Positions 31,008 through 43,098 of a stretch of 64,000 nt of DNA are shown piece after piece. The notes beneath the pieces are model-generated. The model made no database searches. It saw nothing but the letters and a program-made list of their open reading frames with translations, and had not been told where the DNA came from. This DNA comes from Lepidodermella squamata (Eukaryota > Gastrotricha): positions 2,356,001-2,420,000 of the forward strand of contig JBLDXI010000032.1 in NCBI GenBank assembly GCA_047495785.1. The letters run 5' to 3'. Both the position numbers and the translations under genes were made by a program. Numbering within the stretch: the stretch's first letter is position 1; the number at the start of each line of letters is the position of its first letter.

Positions 31008-33112
31008 ATGAAATCAATGGGAGAACCTGTCAAAATTGTCTCAATTGCGGCTGACAAATTTATTTTCGACAAAAAAGCATTGGAAGAAATCGTCCATGGC
31101 GTTTCCAAACTTTCAACAGCTGCTATCGTGATTGCAGGTCCAAAAAGAAAAGGCAAATCTTTCCTGCTGAACGTACTTCTGTCCTACTTGAAACACTGCG
31201 ACAACAACTCAAAGTGGAGTTACAAGGACAGCGAACCGTATGTTCGAGGTCGCGGATTCGCTTCGAGCTGCGGAACCGATGCTGTTACTGTCGGACTGGA
31301 TATCTGGAGCGAGCCTTTTATTCTGAAGAAGGCCAATGGCAAGATGTTCGCCTTATTCGTCTGCGATATGCAGGGTTTGTTTGACCCGACGTCTAATGAA
31401 AACGTGGAAGCAGCCTTACTTGCGATCTGTGGCGCTATTTCAAGCATAACCATTATCAACATCGACCAGCAAATTGACACGACCATTTTATCATGTCTGG
31501 CCGGATCTATCAGTCGTATTCAACTCGCCGAACAGAAGTACAGAAATCAGGGGGAGGGGGCGGTAAAAGTCTTTCAGGTTGGTATAGACGTACTGTTATG
31601 CACTCATAATTAAGTAATTAAATGATTGTTTTCGGAAACAGAAACTCCTGCTCCTGGTACGAAACTGGAACTCGGTAGAGGAATTTGACTACGGTGAAAA
31701 GGGCGGACGGCGCTACCTTGAAAAAGTTCTAAGCAACTCGGCTGAACGGAGCGAGACAGATCTGATGGTTGAATCGATAAAATCAAGTTTCGAAGAAACT
31801 GATGCGTATCTAATGCCGATTCCTTCGAAGGCTCTTATGTTAGGCGAGCTGGAAAATCCAAAATGTATGAGAGATGTGCCTAAAACTTGAAAACCTTATT
31901 CATTTTCCTAATTCTCTAGGCTTCAAACAACATGAATTTTGGTTCTGCATGACAAGTTTTGTCAATTTTCTGGTCGATCCTGAAAACTTGCCTCTCAAAG
32001 CGCATTTTGCTGGAGCTAATATGGTTGACATGTTGCAGTCAAAAATCGACGCATTCAACAGTTCTGGCCGAATTCCACGGATTATCAGTGGATTTTCGCA
32101 ATGTCACTGCACTTTGTTGCTCGAACGCGCCAAAGCAGAATATCGTCGCGGTTTTGCTGATTCAGAGTTGTACATGGAAAATAGGAGGATATCAGAAGTT
32201 GAGTTTTACAATCGCGTGAAACACCAATTGCTGGAGAAGTTGAACATTTTTAAGGATGGTCAACATCATGTCGAATCACTGGACGCATTTCGCCAGAATT
32301 TGTTGCAACTGTGTCGCATCATGACTTTATGGCAAAGCCTTGTCTATTCTCGCGTGTCGGTCGCTACAAGTTTGAATGATCTGGCAAAAGAAGTTGAGGG
32401 TTCAAATTCTGAGACTCGAGTTAGTCGCTTGGCCGGCTCGACGGCTGGTATTGCTGGAAGTACCATGACGATTGCTGGTTGTGCTCTAGCTCTTCCAACG
32501 GCTGGGATGTCAATGGCGTTGACTGCTGGCGGAGCTGCCTTGGGCGCTTCGGGCGCTGTTGTTGGCCTTCGCGCAACGAACAACCTTCACGCAAAATGTG
32601 AGGCGGCCTTAGCTAAAGCTTTTCAACAGGTTGACATTGCAAATGCAGCTTTCAAAGACTTGTGCAATGAGCTTGAAAAACTGGATAATGCAGCTCACCT
32701 TGACAATTTTATCAGCCTGATTACAAATCAATGTAGTATCTTGACGGCTGTTGCTCGAAGCTTACCATCAGAGTTTGGCGGTTTGGCTGAAACTGTGGCT
32801 GATACTTCAACTCCGCAATGGAGAGAAGTGTTCACTTGGGCCAGAGTTCCGACTGCTTCGCTCTCGGCAATTGTTTCGACTGTCGGGTCGATGGGGAAAA
32901 CAGCTTTGAGGAGTTTCTCATTTGCCTCCATTGCTGTTGATGCGCTCACCGGTGTGAAAGATGGTGTCAACGAGTTACAAGGAAAGCCTCATGAAACGGC
33001 GCTGAAGTTTCGCGAAATTGCTCGAAATTTTGAAGAATTGCCGGCATTTTCTGATGTTTACAACATCGCCACAAATTTCCGTCTGTTCGTCCAGAAATTG
33101 AGAAATGCCTGA
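31008..33112 (+). CDS. Atlastin-like GTPase fused to ApoL-like domain, copy C
   Basis: Exons 31008-31577, 31642-31864 and 31920-33112 give 661 residues. It is the most divergent copy: exon 1 and exon 3 differ from A and B throughout, yet P-loop GPKRKGKS, G3 DMQG and RNW are kept. By contrast exon 2 and intron 2 are nearly identical to copy A, with one short block matching copy B. The ApoL hairpin reads AGIAGSTMTIAGCALALPTA and the C-terminal part is intact but different (VDALTGVKDGVNELQGKPHE). Divergence concentrated outside exon 2 points to old duplication followed by gene conversion. The coding frame is open, so I read it as functional. A transposon sits 30 bases past the stop codon. Confidence 0.8.
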
Positions 33113-33142
33113 GAAAGGTGTGTGATAATCCACACTTCGATA

Positions 33143-34004
33143 CACCTTTTTTCCTTTGCAATTTCATTATTTTTATTAAAGAAAAACGCGTTTATTTTTT
33201 CATGATCATCAGCGTATTCATTTAATTCATTTTCTTACTTTTTTCTACCTAAGGATTTACTCGATCTATTCGAAGGTTTGCTGTATGCGAATACGAAACC
33301 CGAATGGGATGAATTATATATCAAATTGAAGCTAGATATATAATCTTTTCAAATATGCGATCAGATCGGCAAAATCATTATTTGTTTCGCAGAAACTAAG
33401 CAGTAAGTAGAATGAACTGCAAAAATGTTTTCCTTGGATAGTTTTTATATTTTATAGGTATAAGGCCCCTCCCTCCTCCCCAAAAATGATTAGAACAATC
33501 AGGCGAAGGTGATATCTCGAGTAGAAGCGATAGAACCTCAAAAAATTTGGCTTTAGTAGCATTTTGGGCAATAGCTTACGCGGGTGCTGAGGTAGTTTTC
33601 ACAAATATTGCTTTGGTTTCATCATGAAATGATGAAATTAGCGAAGACTAAGTAATAGAATAGTTCCTTAGCAGTTATTTGTTGAAAAATAAACATAATT
33701 GTAGGTAAAATCAGAAGAAACTTTCCGAACAACCAGTCGGCTAAAACGTTGAATACCTTCAAGAACAAAATGGCATCCAGTATTTTAATATCACAGCTAG
33801 ATAGATCAGATCTCTAGCTTCAATTTGATATATAGTTCATCCCATTCGGGTTTCGTATTCGCATACAGCGAACCTTCGAAGATCAAGTAAATCCTTAGGT
33901 AGAAAAAAGTAAGAAAATGAATAAAATGAATACGCTGATAATCATGAAAAAATAAACGCGTGTTTCTTTAATAAAAATAATGAAATTGCAAAGGAAAAAA
34001 GGTG
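33143..34004. mobile_element. 862-base element with ~200-base terminal inverted repeats
   Basis: CACCTTTTTTCCTTTGCAAT at 33143 is mirrored at 34004 (ATTGCAAAGGAAAAAAGGTG). The arms pair for about 195 bases, through the block with GCGAATACGAAACCCGAATG, around a 465-base unique centre. TA flanks both sides (33141-33142 and 34005-34006). It interrupts the 3' flank of copy C, whose likeness to the copy A flank resumes after 34006. Long inverted repeats with TA duplication suggest a Tc1/mariner-related non-autonomous element. Confidence 0.75.
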
Positions 34005-34609
34005 TATTAACCGAACTGTAACAATAACTTTTATCAAATTTCAAATGATTACATTCTTCTCCGCCAAAAGCTTATACTAATTGCTGATCACTCGTGCATG
34101 AACGTATGCATGTAAAATGTGTACTTTCTGAGAATAACCTATCTCGAGGTACAAATTTCCAATCGGGTAAACATTGTAAATCTAGTTGGAGATGTAATAA
34201 TGGCGAAGTGTCATTGAATTTTCTTGAGTACTTTATCTTTTCCATTTCACTCTGAATTTTTCGTCCTTGAAAAAGCCATAAATCGCATTCATTTATTCAT
34301 TTTCTTCAGAATAATTTTAAATTTTTAACTTAACTTTTCCTTAGCCAGAAAAGGTATACCTATTATCCAGCAGCTGCATTCAAAGCACGGATTTATTTTG
34401 ACAGAAAATATGAATCGATTGGCGGTACACTTCCAAGCTTGATCATTTAACACAGGAATAAAAGCCAACTGATTGCCATGTGAATAATTTATTCCTTTGT
34501 TCAAGAACAATGATTTAGAGCCTGCAGGTGGTCGCTGTCAGCCTTCGACTCATTCACATGTCAGCACTAACATTAGTCATCAATCTATGGTATTAGTTGA
34601 TCCATAAGA

Positions 34610-35764
34610 ATGCTATCAAAATGGAATAAAACAGTCGACTTACTACTACCCTGTGCGAGAAGTACGAGGTCTAACACCTGGACGGAGGTGGAGCAAACTG
34701 TATATGGCTACGTAATACCAATTGTTTGCACCTTCGGTGTGATCACCCATCTAATCAATATTATTGTACTAACCGATCATCGCTTGAAAGCACCGACTTA
34801 CGTCTACCTAACTTACATTTCCATCACCCAGCTGTTGGGCCTAGTCGATCAGGGTATTTCTGCTGTTGGAACTAATGAATTCGGTAATTTGATATGGACT
34901 GAGCTGTACCTGATCTATATTCATCGTGCTGTGTCTAAAATTACATCAACCGCATCGCTTTGTCTGATCGCGATCGCTACCTTGGATCGACATGTTTCCA
35001 TTTTAAGATATTCCCATGCCAGGAAAATTGAGAGGACAAAAGCGGGATTGGCAGTTTTCGGGATTCTTCTGCTCGCCTTTATTACTAATTTACCTCATCA
35101 ATTGGCATTGAAATATGACTGGAGAAAATTTTGCCGAATTTATCGATGGCCGAGTAAATACGATGAGTATTATTCAATATATTCCATCTGTCAGCTGATT
35201 TTAACCAACTGCAGCTGTATCGTGATTCTTCTCACGTTCAACTGCCTGCTATTGAAAATTTTTCGGAAAACTTCAACCCAAGCATTAAGGCGGCTTTGCA
35301 TGGCGTCTTCCTTTGTCGGCCATCATGCACCAAATCACAGCCGAAGTTTGACAATTAACCTAATAGGAATCGACACGTTAACTCTGATCGCTGAAAGTGA
35401 GCTTGAAATCGATTTAATTAGGTCCTCCTTAAAATTGTTTTATACAGCTCCAATTATGATTCTGAATGCAGCAAACATCCTGCAGACCTGGGGCAGCCGG
35501 GAAAATGTCATTTTCGAACCCTCTCGATCTTTGAATCTTATCGCAGCCATAATAACAGTTTTCGAGTTCAGTTGTCTCATTTTCGTTCATGCCATCCTGA
35601 ACAAGAATTTTCGAGCCTTACTTCTGCAAAAATTACGGCTGAAGAGACATGCAATCGTTGTAGTGAAAGGAGCGTCTGCGCCACCCACGGCCAATCCCGA
35701 GGTATACGATGTTTACGATTTCGGAAAGCCAGTCGACCGGCAAGAGATGCTAAGCCAATTATGA
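34610..35764 (+). CDS. Intronless rhodopsin-family peptide-type GPCR
   Basis: One uninterrupted frame of 384 residues. Seven hydrophobic helices can be read. The first is YGYVIPIVCTFGVITHLINI, and helix 3 ends with a DRH variant of the DRY motif (IATLDRHVSILRYSH). The pattern YGYVIP...LTDHRLKAPTYVYLT resembles invertebrate FMRFamide-type peptide receptors. Two potential N-glycosylation or extracellular positions precede helix 1. The helix 7 NPxxY motif is not obvious (VHAILNKNFRALL follows helix 7). Ligand unknown. Being intronless in an intron-rich neighbourhood could mean retroposition or simple intron loss. Confidence 0.7.
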   Translation: MLSKWNKTVDLLLPCARSTRSNTWTEVEQTVYGYVIPIVCTFGVITHLINIIVLTDHRLKAPTYVYLTYISITQLLGLVDQGISAVGTNEFGNLIWTELYLIYIHRAVSKITSTASLCLIAIATLDRHVSILRYSHARKIERTKAGLAVFGILLLAFITNLPHQLALKYDWRKFCRIYRWPSKYDEYYSIYSICQLILTNCSCIVILLTFNCLLLKIFRKTSTQALRRLCMASSFVGHHAPNHSRSLTINLIGIDTLTLIAESELEIDLIRSSLKLFYTAPIMILNAANILQTWGSRENVIFEPSRSLNLIAAIITVFEFSCLIFVHAILNKNFRALLLQKLRLKRHAIVVVKGASAPPTANPEVYDVYDFGKPVDRQEMLSQL

Positions 35765-37330
35765 GTAAACACAACCCCAACATATAAGACAATTCATCTT
35801 TTATTTTCTTTGAATTACGTTTGTTTTCTTGCAACCAGTTCGTGCGCATCAGCAAGGCAATCACGAAATATAGAAATGATATCATACATTTATAATAAAT
35901 GTTCCTTTACATTCAATAGATCGTTTTCATATATAGGTATATTTTAGGTAATGTAGTAAATTAACCTTTGCAACAATAAATTTCGAACAATCGCCAGAAG
36001 CTGCTCATAAACGAAGGCGCGGTGAAAATTCACATAGAAAAATGAGATTTTTTTCATCAAATTCATCCGCTAACCCAGCCGTTATATTAATAGATATTTC
36101 ACGTGGTTCTACCTTCGAACTGCACAGGTTTCGGCGCGCAACAATATCAGAGAATTATATACAGATTTTTCTGTACATTTCACGCAAGCCAAGTTGCGGG
36201 TAACAATTTTTGACTTGAACCTTTATGATGAGAGTTTTCTTACAGAAAATAAATTTTTTTTGCCAACAAAATGTCTTTGAAGAACTCGCGCACAGCTTCC
36301 GAGGTGTTATCGCGTGTTAATTAGACGATTTTAATAACAACAGCGATGATGATGATGTAGAAAGTAACACGCATCGTTTCTCGCAAGACAAAGAAGCAGA
36401 AGAGCAAGCGGCGAGCAATACACATGTATGGTAGAAGAATAGAGTGAGTCGAACAAAAGAGTGGTCGGGGTTTTTTTTATCAACGTTACCCAGCTGCAAT
36501 AGCCTCGAACTGAACAACCGCATTCCAGTCGACTGGGACGTTACGAGATAGAAGATAGAAGTAGTAGAAAAAAACGTAAACAATGCGTTTTGCGAGAGAA
36601 CAACCAGGTCAGCTTTTTTGTGTCGAAAAGAGGAGAGAAAAAAAATAAGCCGTTACGAAAACCTTGTTACTATGAGCAGTCGGTCAGAATATTTTGTTTG
36701 CAAGTCAAGGTCAACGTATTTAAGGTAGTGTCCAGTTACAAATTTGCTGTTGTATAGAAAGATAACACACGTTATAGTTATCTATTCGCCATCATATTTT
36801 TTTGTTATCACACGGCGATGCACAACCAGTCGCCAAATAATTTTACCAACCGAAGAAGAGACGACGACAAAAAAATTAGAAGTATTTTCGCTAAATCAGC
36901 GGTCATCTACGCACTCATTTACGTGGTAGCAAGGGCATAGACGAGATGTATTGTGAAGAAAATATTATTACCATATTCGTTAATGTAACACACCGATTGT
37001 CAGCGGAGAAGTATGAATAAATTAGCCTTCACGATCATGATGCACGAGGATTATAGCAAAATCATATAATATATTATCGTATTACGAAAAAAAATCATTA
37101 CAAAATCTTGGTAATTTCGTCTCGATTAAGGCTCAACTGAAGGCTAACAACTTTACAAATTATTACTTTTTCTCGGACAAAATGATGTGAAAAAGCAGCG
37201 AGCCAAGAATGATGAAAGATGGAATTTTGAATAATTCTGGAAAAATCAAGAAATCCACCTAAAAATTCGCAAAGTTATTCAAAATTACAGCTTTTCACTC
37301 GCGGGAGATAACAATAGATTTATTTGATGA
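35765..37330. other. Intergenic region between GPCR and Rab11-FIP
   Basis: About 1.5 kb, AT-rich, holding two convergent 3' UTRs. No supported exon. Confidence 0.4.
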
Positions 37331-40300
37331 TCAAAAGCCACCCGCCAGGCGGAAACCACCTGCCGGGTTGGTTGGCGATGACCGGTTCGTGACGTCGAGG
37401 AGCGAGGGGTTGTTTTCGAGGATGAGCACGATGAGTTGGCCGACGTACTCGCGCAACCGCCTGTTGGCATCTTGTTGCTCGCGCAGGTTTTTCTGCAGCT
37501 CCGAGCTGTCCTTGTCGTCGGGCCAAATTTCGTCGGAAACTTGCGCGGCGAGGGACCGGTCGACGCTGTCGAGGCCCTCGGTGACGACGCGTAGGCTCAG
37601 CTTTTCGTTGTTTTCGCGCAGCTCGCGAATTTCTTCCTTATACCGCGCCGACTGTTCCTCGAGCTCGCGGCACCGCCGTTGCCACATTTCAGCAGTAGGG
37701 CCGCTCGGTGGTGGTTCCACACGAGAGAGCGCCGCGCTCAGCTGCGTGCGCAGTTCTAGCACTTCGGCCGCAGCTTCGGCCTCGTGCGCGGAAAGACGGT
37801 TCTGGGCGGCGGCGAGCGCGGTTTCGCGCGAGTCGAGATCGTTGCGCAACTCGTCGCGCTCCTTTTCAGCCTCGTGCAAATCTTGGCGAAGCGACCGCGC
37901 TTCAATTTGGACCCGTTTTAACTCTTCTTGCAAGCGCGATTCATTGGCCGAGGATTGATCTGCTTCACGTTGTAATTTTTGGACACTATAAATGGAAGAG
38001 ACAATTATGAGATTTAAATTCCTATAGTAGATTTTGTATAAGGTACTACAAGCAAAAATTTTACGTTTCCACGCTTTTCCGGCAAATTTCCACGTCTCAG
38101 ACCAATTCTCCATAATTTCGGCATTTTTGGCTCCAAATCATGTTTTTTAATCTCATTCGTAGAAAGATCAACTACGTGATTATTTACTTAAAAAAACTTG
38201 CGCCAGATGAATAACAAATTTAGTAATGAGTCATTTCGATGATTCATCAGAGCAAATGAATTGAAGCTTAAACACATCCTGCGCACCTGCTCATTTCCGA
38301 CTATACAAAATAATTCAGCCGAATAATTACTAGGGAAAAATATGGAACGTTTTTTTCGGCTGGTGTAACCTCATAGAGTCAAATCGAATAAAAATACTTA
38401 CGCTGCTGAGAGGAAGGCGACTTCCGAGGCTTTCTCACGATCAGACTTATTGAGAGCATCGCGTAACCGCCGCTCTGCTAGTTCTCGCTCATCGTGAGCC
38501 TCCCGCAATTGCTCCTCAAACTGAAGTATCCGTTCGCGGAGTTGCTGGTTTTCAGACCTTAGGTGCCGAAACACCATTTCTGACTGGTTATCGCTCAGTT
38601 CACCGAGCTTATCTTCGAGTTGGCGAACTTTGTCGGTGAGGAAATAAATCGACTCGTCAATTTCGCCGACCAGTTCGTTGCTCGTCACAGCAGTCACGCC
38701 AGAATCGGACGCGTTCGAACTGGCATAACCGCCAGTTCCGCAACTGCCACCGCTGTTACCGTTTTTTGTCCGCCTTTTTGACCTAATATCATACGAAAAA
38801 TCAGGTGAACGAATTGTCGAAAGCGATGCTCGAGGGAGTTTTTTCATTACAACTGGCTATCAAATTAACAAAATAAAATGCGCCCCATATAAGGACGTGT
38901 CATAATATAAATAGCGAAGAATGGCAATAATGTACTATAAGGTTAAAAACAAAATTAAGTGCTCTTGAATTGCGGCACGGCAGGTAAATAAAAAGTAAAT
39001 AAATGCGCTTACCCGCGTATTGAAGATCGAATGAAGCTATTGCGCGCCCATTTCTCCGTCGCGCCGCCCATGCCAAAGCCGGAGCGGTCAGGATCGATCT
39101 CGCCGTAGTCCTCAAAACTCTCGCCAAAGTCGCCCGAGCCAGCGCCGAGCGAGCTCGCGTCAGCGCTTCTATTAGTAAACAACAAAACGAAGGCTAGTTA
39201 TAGCAACTACTATTTAAGTAATGAATAGCGTCAAAAATAAATCCAAGATGAAAACAAAATCGCAAAGGTAAATAAAACAATATGCACGCGCGCCTTTTCA
39301 TCCAGCTTAAAAACGTGATCTGAATTATAATTGATGTGCAAAAAACTCACCGTCCTGCTTGCGGCATGACTGCCGAATTCAAATGCGTGGGCGATGACGT
39401 CGTAAAATTGTCTGAATTATGAAAATGATCTGATTCAGTATCGTCAGCTCCAACAACCATTAAAACAGGTGGCTATAATATAAGAAATCAGGAAAAAAAT
39501 GTCATTAATTAACAAGTCATGAAAACATATTAGATGCTATCCAGCTAATTCATCTTGCTACAGCTATTTTTGACTGCGAACTATGCGTACAAATTAAGAG
39601 AGAGACGCGATTTAGAGACAAAGCAAAAGGTGATAGGTTGAAGTGGCAAAAACGAGGCAAGACGAGACGGTGCTGTATCGTTAAAACAAAGCCGACGGAC
39701 GCCTCTCTCGCCATAAAAGAGATACTCGCACAAACAATTGTTGACGACAAATAGAAGCCGCCGAGGAAGCATGCAGCGTCAACAATGTTCACAAAAATAA
39801 TGATCCAAGAGTCGCATAAAACGGTATAACACTCAATAATAATTTTTTCAAGTGCGAAATTCAGCAATGAGAGCTATCGATCTCGAAAATAAGGGAAGTA
39901 ACGAAAAATATCGCACGCTTTATTTTCAGGTAATTGAGCTAGAAAACATTGTACCCAATGCCGTTATTATTATTATTTATGCCTAAGGAATGCGCTGCTG
40001 TGCGAAAATGAAATGTTTGCGCTTGCATGTATTGCCAAGGCAGCTGAAATCACAGCGCGAAAATTTGCATTTTAATTCGTGACCAAGCTTATATACCTGG
40101 CTGGTTCAATACGCGGAACCGAACGCGTGAACGTCTTTTGCTGCTGCTGCTGCTTTATTACGATTCGCTTAGGTGCTTTACGACCAACGAAATAACAGCT
40201 CGGGACATTCTCATAACCGCGTGCATGCCCATTAAAGCGAGAATGGAGACAATTTTCTGGAGCATAACGTGACTTCTTATAATCGCGGTCATCGCAATAT

Positions 40301-43098
40301 CACCTTTGCCGCGAAACTTCAAACTAAATATTGTCTCTAGCCTGCGCCACTTAAGCCTACAGGTAGAATATAACATACTTAACGACAGTCTACAGCATCA
40401 ACATTGCCCTAATAAAGACAATCTGGAAGTTGAAGAAATATCAATATATGAGTATGATATTAAGGTGGATCTGATTAAACTGGCAAATTAAGGAGGTTAA
40501 AAAAATAATATCTAAATGCGGGCCAATTTTTCAAATGAATAGAATCCGATAGTGAATTAGCTCAGCTATATCGCTCGATTCTTGCCCCAATTTTTCTGAA
40601 TCGAATGTCTATCTGTAGAAAATGTAATGTCTTTAAGCATTAGCCACTGCTGCTGCCCCCTGCTCAAGAGACAAGGCCCATCATAATACGATGAGAGATG
40701 AGACCCGAAAAACACTCACAAACGCAAATAAGATGTCTGCGATGTGACCAAAAGTGGCCACAACAACAAATGAACAAATACACAAGGGTAAGACACTGGT
40801 AAAAATGCGTATTAAACTTTCTCGGCGGCAGAAGAAGCAGCGGCAGCACGTAAACACAGCCTCGGCGGCGCATCTGCCTTGATGATAGATGGATGGATAG
40901 TAGTGGTAGTAGTAGTAGTAGATGGGCACAGAAATGCGCAAGTTTGAGTATCGCAGTGTGGGTCATGCCCGATGGAAGATGATATACCTGTTGTAGTCGT
41001 TATTGTAAGACGACGATCATTAGCATGATAATAGCTGCTCAGTGTTTGTGGCGATCGAGTGCCAAACGTGCGTGCGTGCGTGGCAAAGAGCCGCCGCCGA
41101 CCGACCGACCGACTGGTCGCTATACCGGTCAACACCGCGCACTTGTCGCAGGTGCGACACTCGGGTAATATACCCGAAAACACGACTTGTGAAATTAAAA
41201 CATCAGAAAAGTGCGCGCGCGTTGCGAGTTAAGATCAAAATATTGTCGAGCTTCTTAACAGCTTGTATACTCATGTTGTCCGGCGGAGACAAACACCGTG
41301 CTGTTGCGATCTTAATCATCAGCTATTCAGAGGTAAATTTTTAAGGCGGACGATTAGTCGCGTTTATTATAGCCATCGGCGCGCGAATGTAGGTATATGC
41401 ATGGCGCGCGCAAATACAACAAACAACACGGGCGGAGACGAGCGCGGCCGAGGCGGAAGAAGCGTTTTATACGCATTAAGGAAGGCTTTTTATAAACAAA
41501 GATCGAGGTTTGACATGGCGAGACCCGTTGCCAGCCAAGCATGCAGCGACAAGTGGCAAACATTGCAACTTTGGGGCGCCGCCGCCTGTTGCCGCAAAAT
41601 GGCAGTAGAAATAATAATAACAACAATGCTAAAAACAATAATAACAATGAAATTAACGCATTAGGCGCCGCCGACTGTAGTGCAGTGGCTAAATTAAGTA
41701 GTAGAAACCTATATTACCAAAAGGTAAGTAGTCAACTCCTCTCGCCATCTAATCTCGCCCGACTTGTTAAGGTACGTTCGTTTTGCACTGATGTGAATAA
41801 AACAGCCAGCACGTGGTTTTAACTGCTTGGCAATTAACCCTACCGAGTGATAATGAATATCTGCGAACGCGATATACGCCTCACGAGCTCGATTAACTGA
41901 CACGCGTAGCCGCAACGGTAGCACGCAGGTGGAGGAGAAAAACAGCGCTGCGTTTTATGATATAGGCCACAGATAGTGCGTGCCCGGGGGCGATATGGCA
42001 GCGAAACCCGAGAAGTAGAAATAAACCCAAGTCGTTAAAAGCCAAGCCCAATAAAAAAGTATCATGCTATCTGAAGGGGTTGAATAAACACGGGTTTGAA
42101 ACGGTACGCGTAACGCCTTGAAATGGCCACAGCAGAAACTTCAAGGTCAGCAGGTAAATAATAGCTTTGGGCGAAACTATTATTTAATATAGTCGCAGGC
42201 AACCAAATTAAGGCGGATTCGCTAGATAATAGATGAGCTTTGTAGGCGTATCGCAAAGGCCGCGAATCGGGCACGTGCGACAAACTGCTTACTTACTACT
42301 TCTAGTAGCAGTGTTCAATACCTATAGATGGATGAGTTGGTATAACTGCTATGCAAACACAGCAGCAGAAGTACTACTAGTGCAAAGGAGACGAAAAAGT
42401 GGGGCTAGGGCGTTGAATCGCAAGCGTCACTGACGCTGCTGTGCTGAGTCAATGTACACAGATGACATCACCGGGTGAAATCTCGCAATAGATTGCAGTT
42501 AGATCTGCTATTATAATAAATTATATCCCCTCTTCAAAAACGGCCAGGCATGCAAAGGTATACGGCTAAAAAGATAGACAGATAAGCGAACGATGCCACG
42601 CGCTGGCCCTCAACAAGGTGTACGCGCCGCGCGGTACAAGAGCAGCGGCTGTTTTGGGCCAATAAAAAGCCCATATAAAACAGGCATTTACGTTGTTAAT
42701 ACCTCATTCCCCTCGCCCACCTAAAAACCAGGCGTGAGTAATCCCGCTTAGGGCCGCGCCTACTATGAATTTTCGGGCCACATGTTGTTTTCACAACTCG
42801 TATTAAGGTGGATGTTTAATAGCGTGTTGGCTAATATATTATTTTGTAATAGAACTGCACTCTGGACACCACCACAAAAACGCATCAAGGTTAGACAATG
42901 ATAATAACTGTTGACAGGCTTTTGCACGAATAATATTAAAGCTAAATCGTGATAACAAGATTTTCGCAGTTAACAATTTATGCAAATTATTGAGGACTAT
43001 TATTATTTTTCACATCATGAAAAAAACTGTGCACTTACCGGAACAGGCTTGTCGTCGTCGCTGCTAAGGGTGGGAGAGGTGGAGGCGATTTGCGCCAT
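37331..43098 (-). CDS. Class II Rab11 family-interacting protein (FIP3/4, Nuf-like)
   Basis: Five exons, 43098-43039, 39472-39351, 39168-39013, 38782-38402 and 37985-37331, join in frame to 457 residues (start MAQIASTSPTLSSDDDKP). The N-terminal third is Ser/Gly/Asp-rich and disordered. From about residue 165 on it is coiled coil (SIYFLTDKVRQLEDKLGEL), ending in NRRLREYVGQLIVLILENNP plus SLLDV, the Rab11-binding domain signature (Tyr-Val-x-x-Leu...Asn-Pro-Ser-Leu-Leu). Class II FIPs link Rab11 or Arf-carrying recycling endosomes to motors and to the cleavage furrow. EF hands present in vertebrate FIP3/4 are not seen. The first intron is 3.6 kb in an otherwise compact region. Confidence 0.72.
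39473..43038 (-). other. Long first intron of the Rab11-FIP gene
   Basis: About 3.6 kb. Several frames on both strands (for example 41263-41664 and 40812-41183) lie here, but none shows family similarity or splice partners. The stretch includes simple repeats at 40142-40153 (CTG), 40900-40921 (GTA) and 41098-41111 (CCGA). It is a reasonable place for enhancers or an alternative promoter, but I see no named site. Confidence 0.45.
40900..40921. repeat. GTA trinucleotide microsatellite
   Basis: About six copies of TAG/GTA with one interruption, preceded by GATGGATGGAT. Intronic. Confidence 0.7.

Noticed and set aside
40812-41664. Overlapping frames on both strands in the Rab11-FIP intron
   Set aside because: Low-complexity Thr/Tyr runs from microsatellites; no homology, no splice partners.
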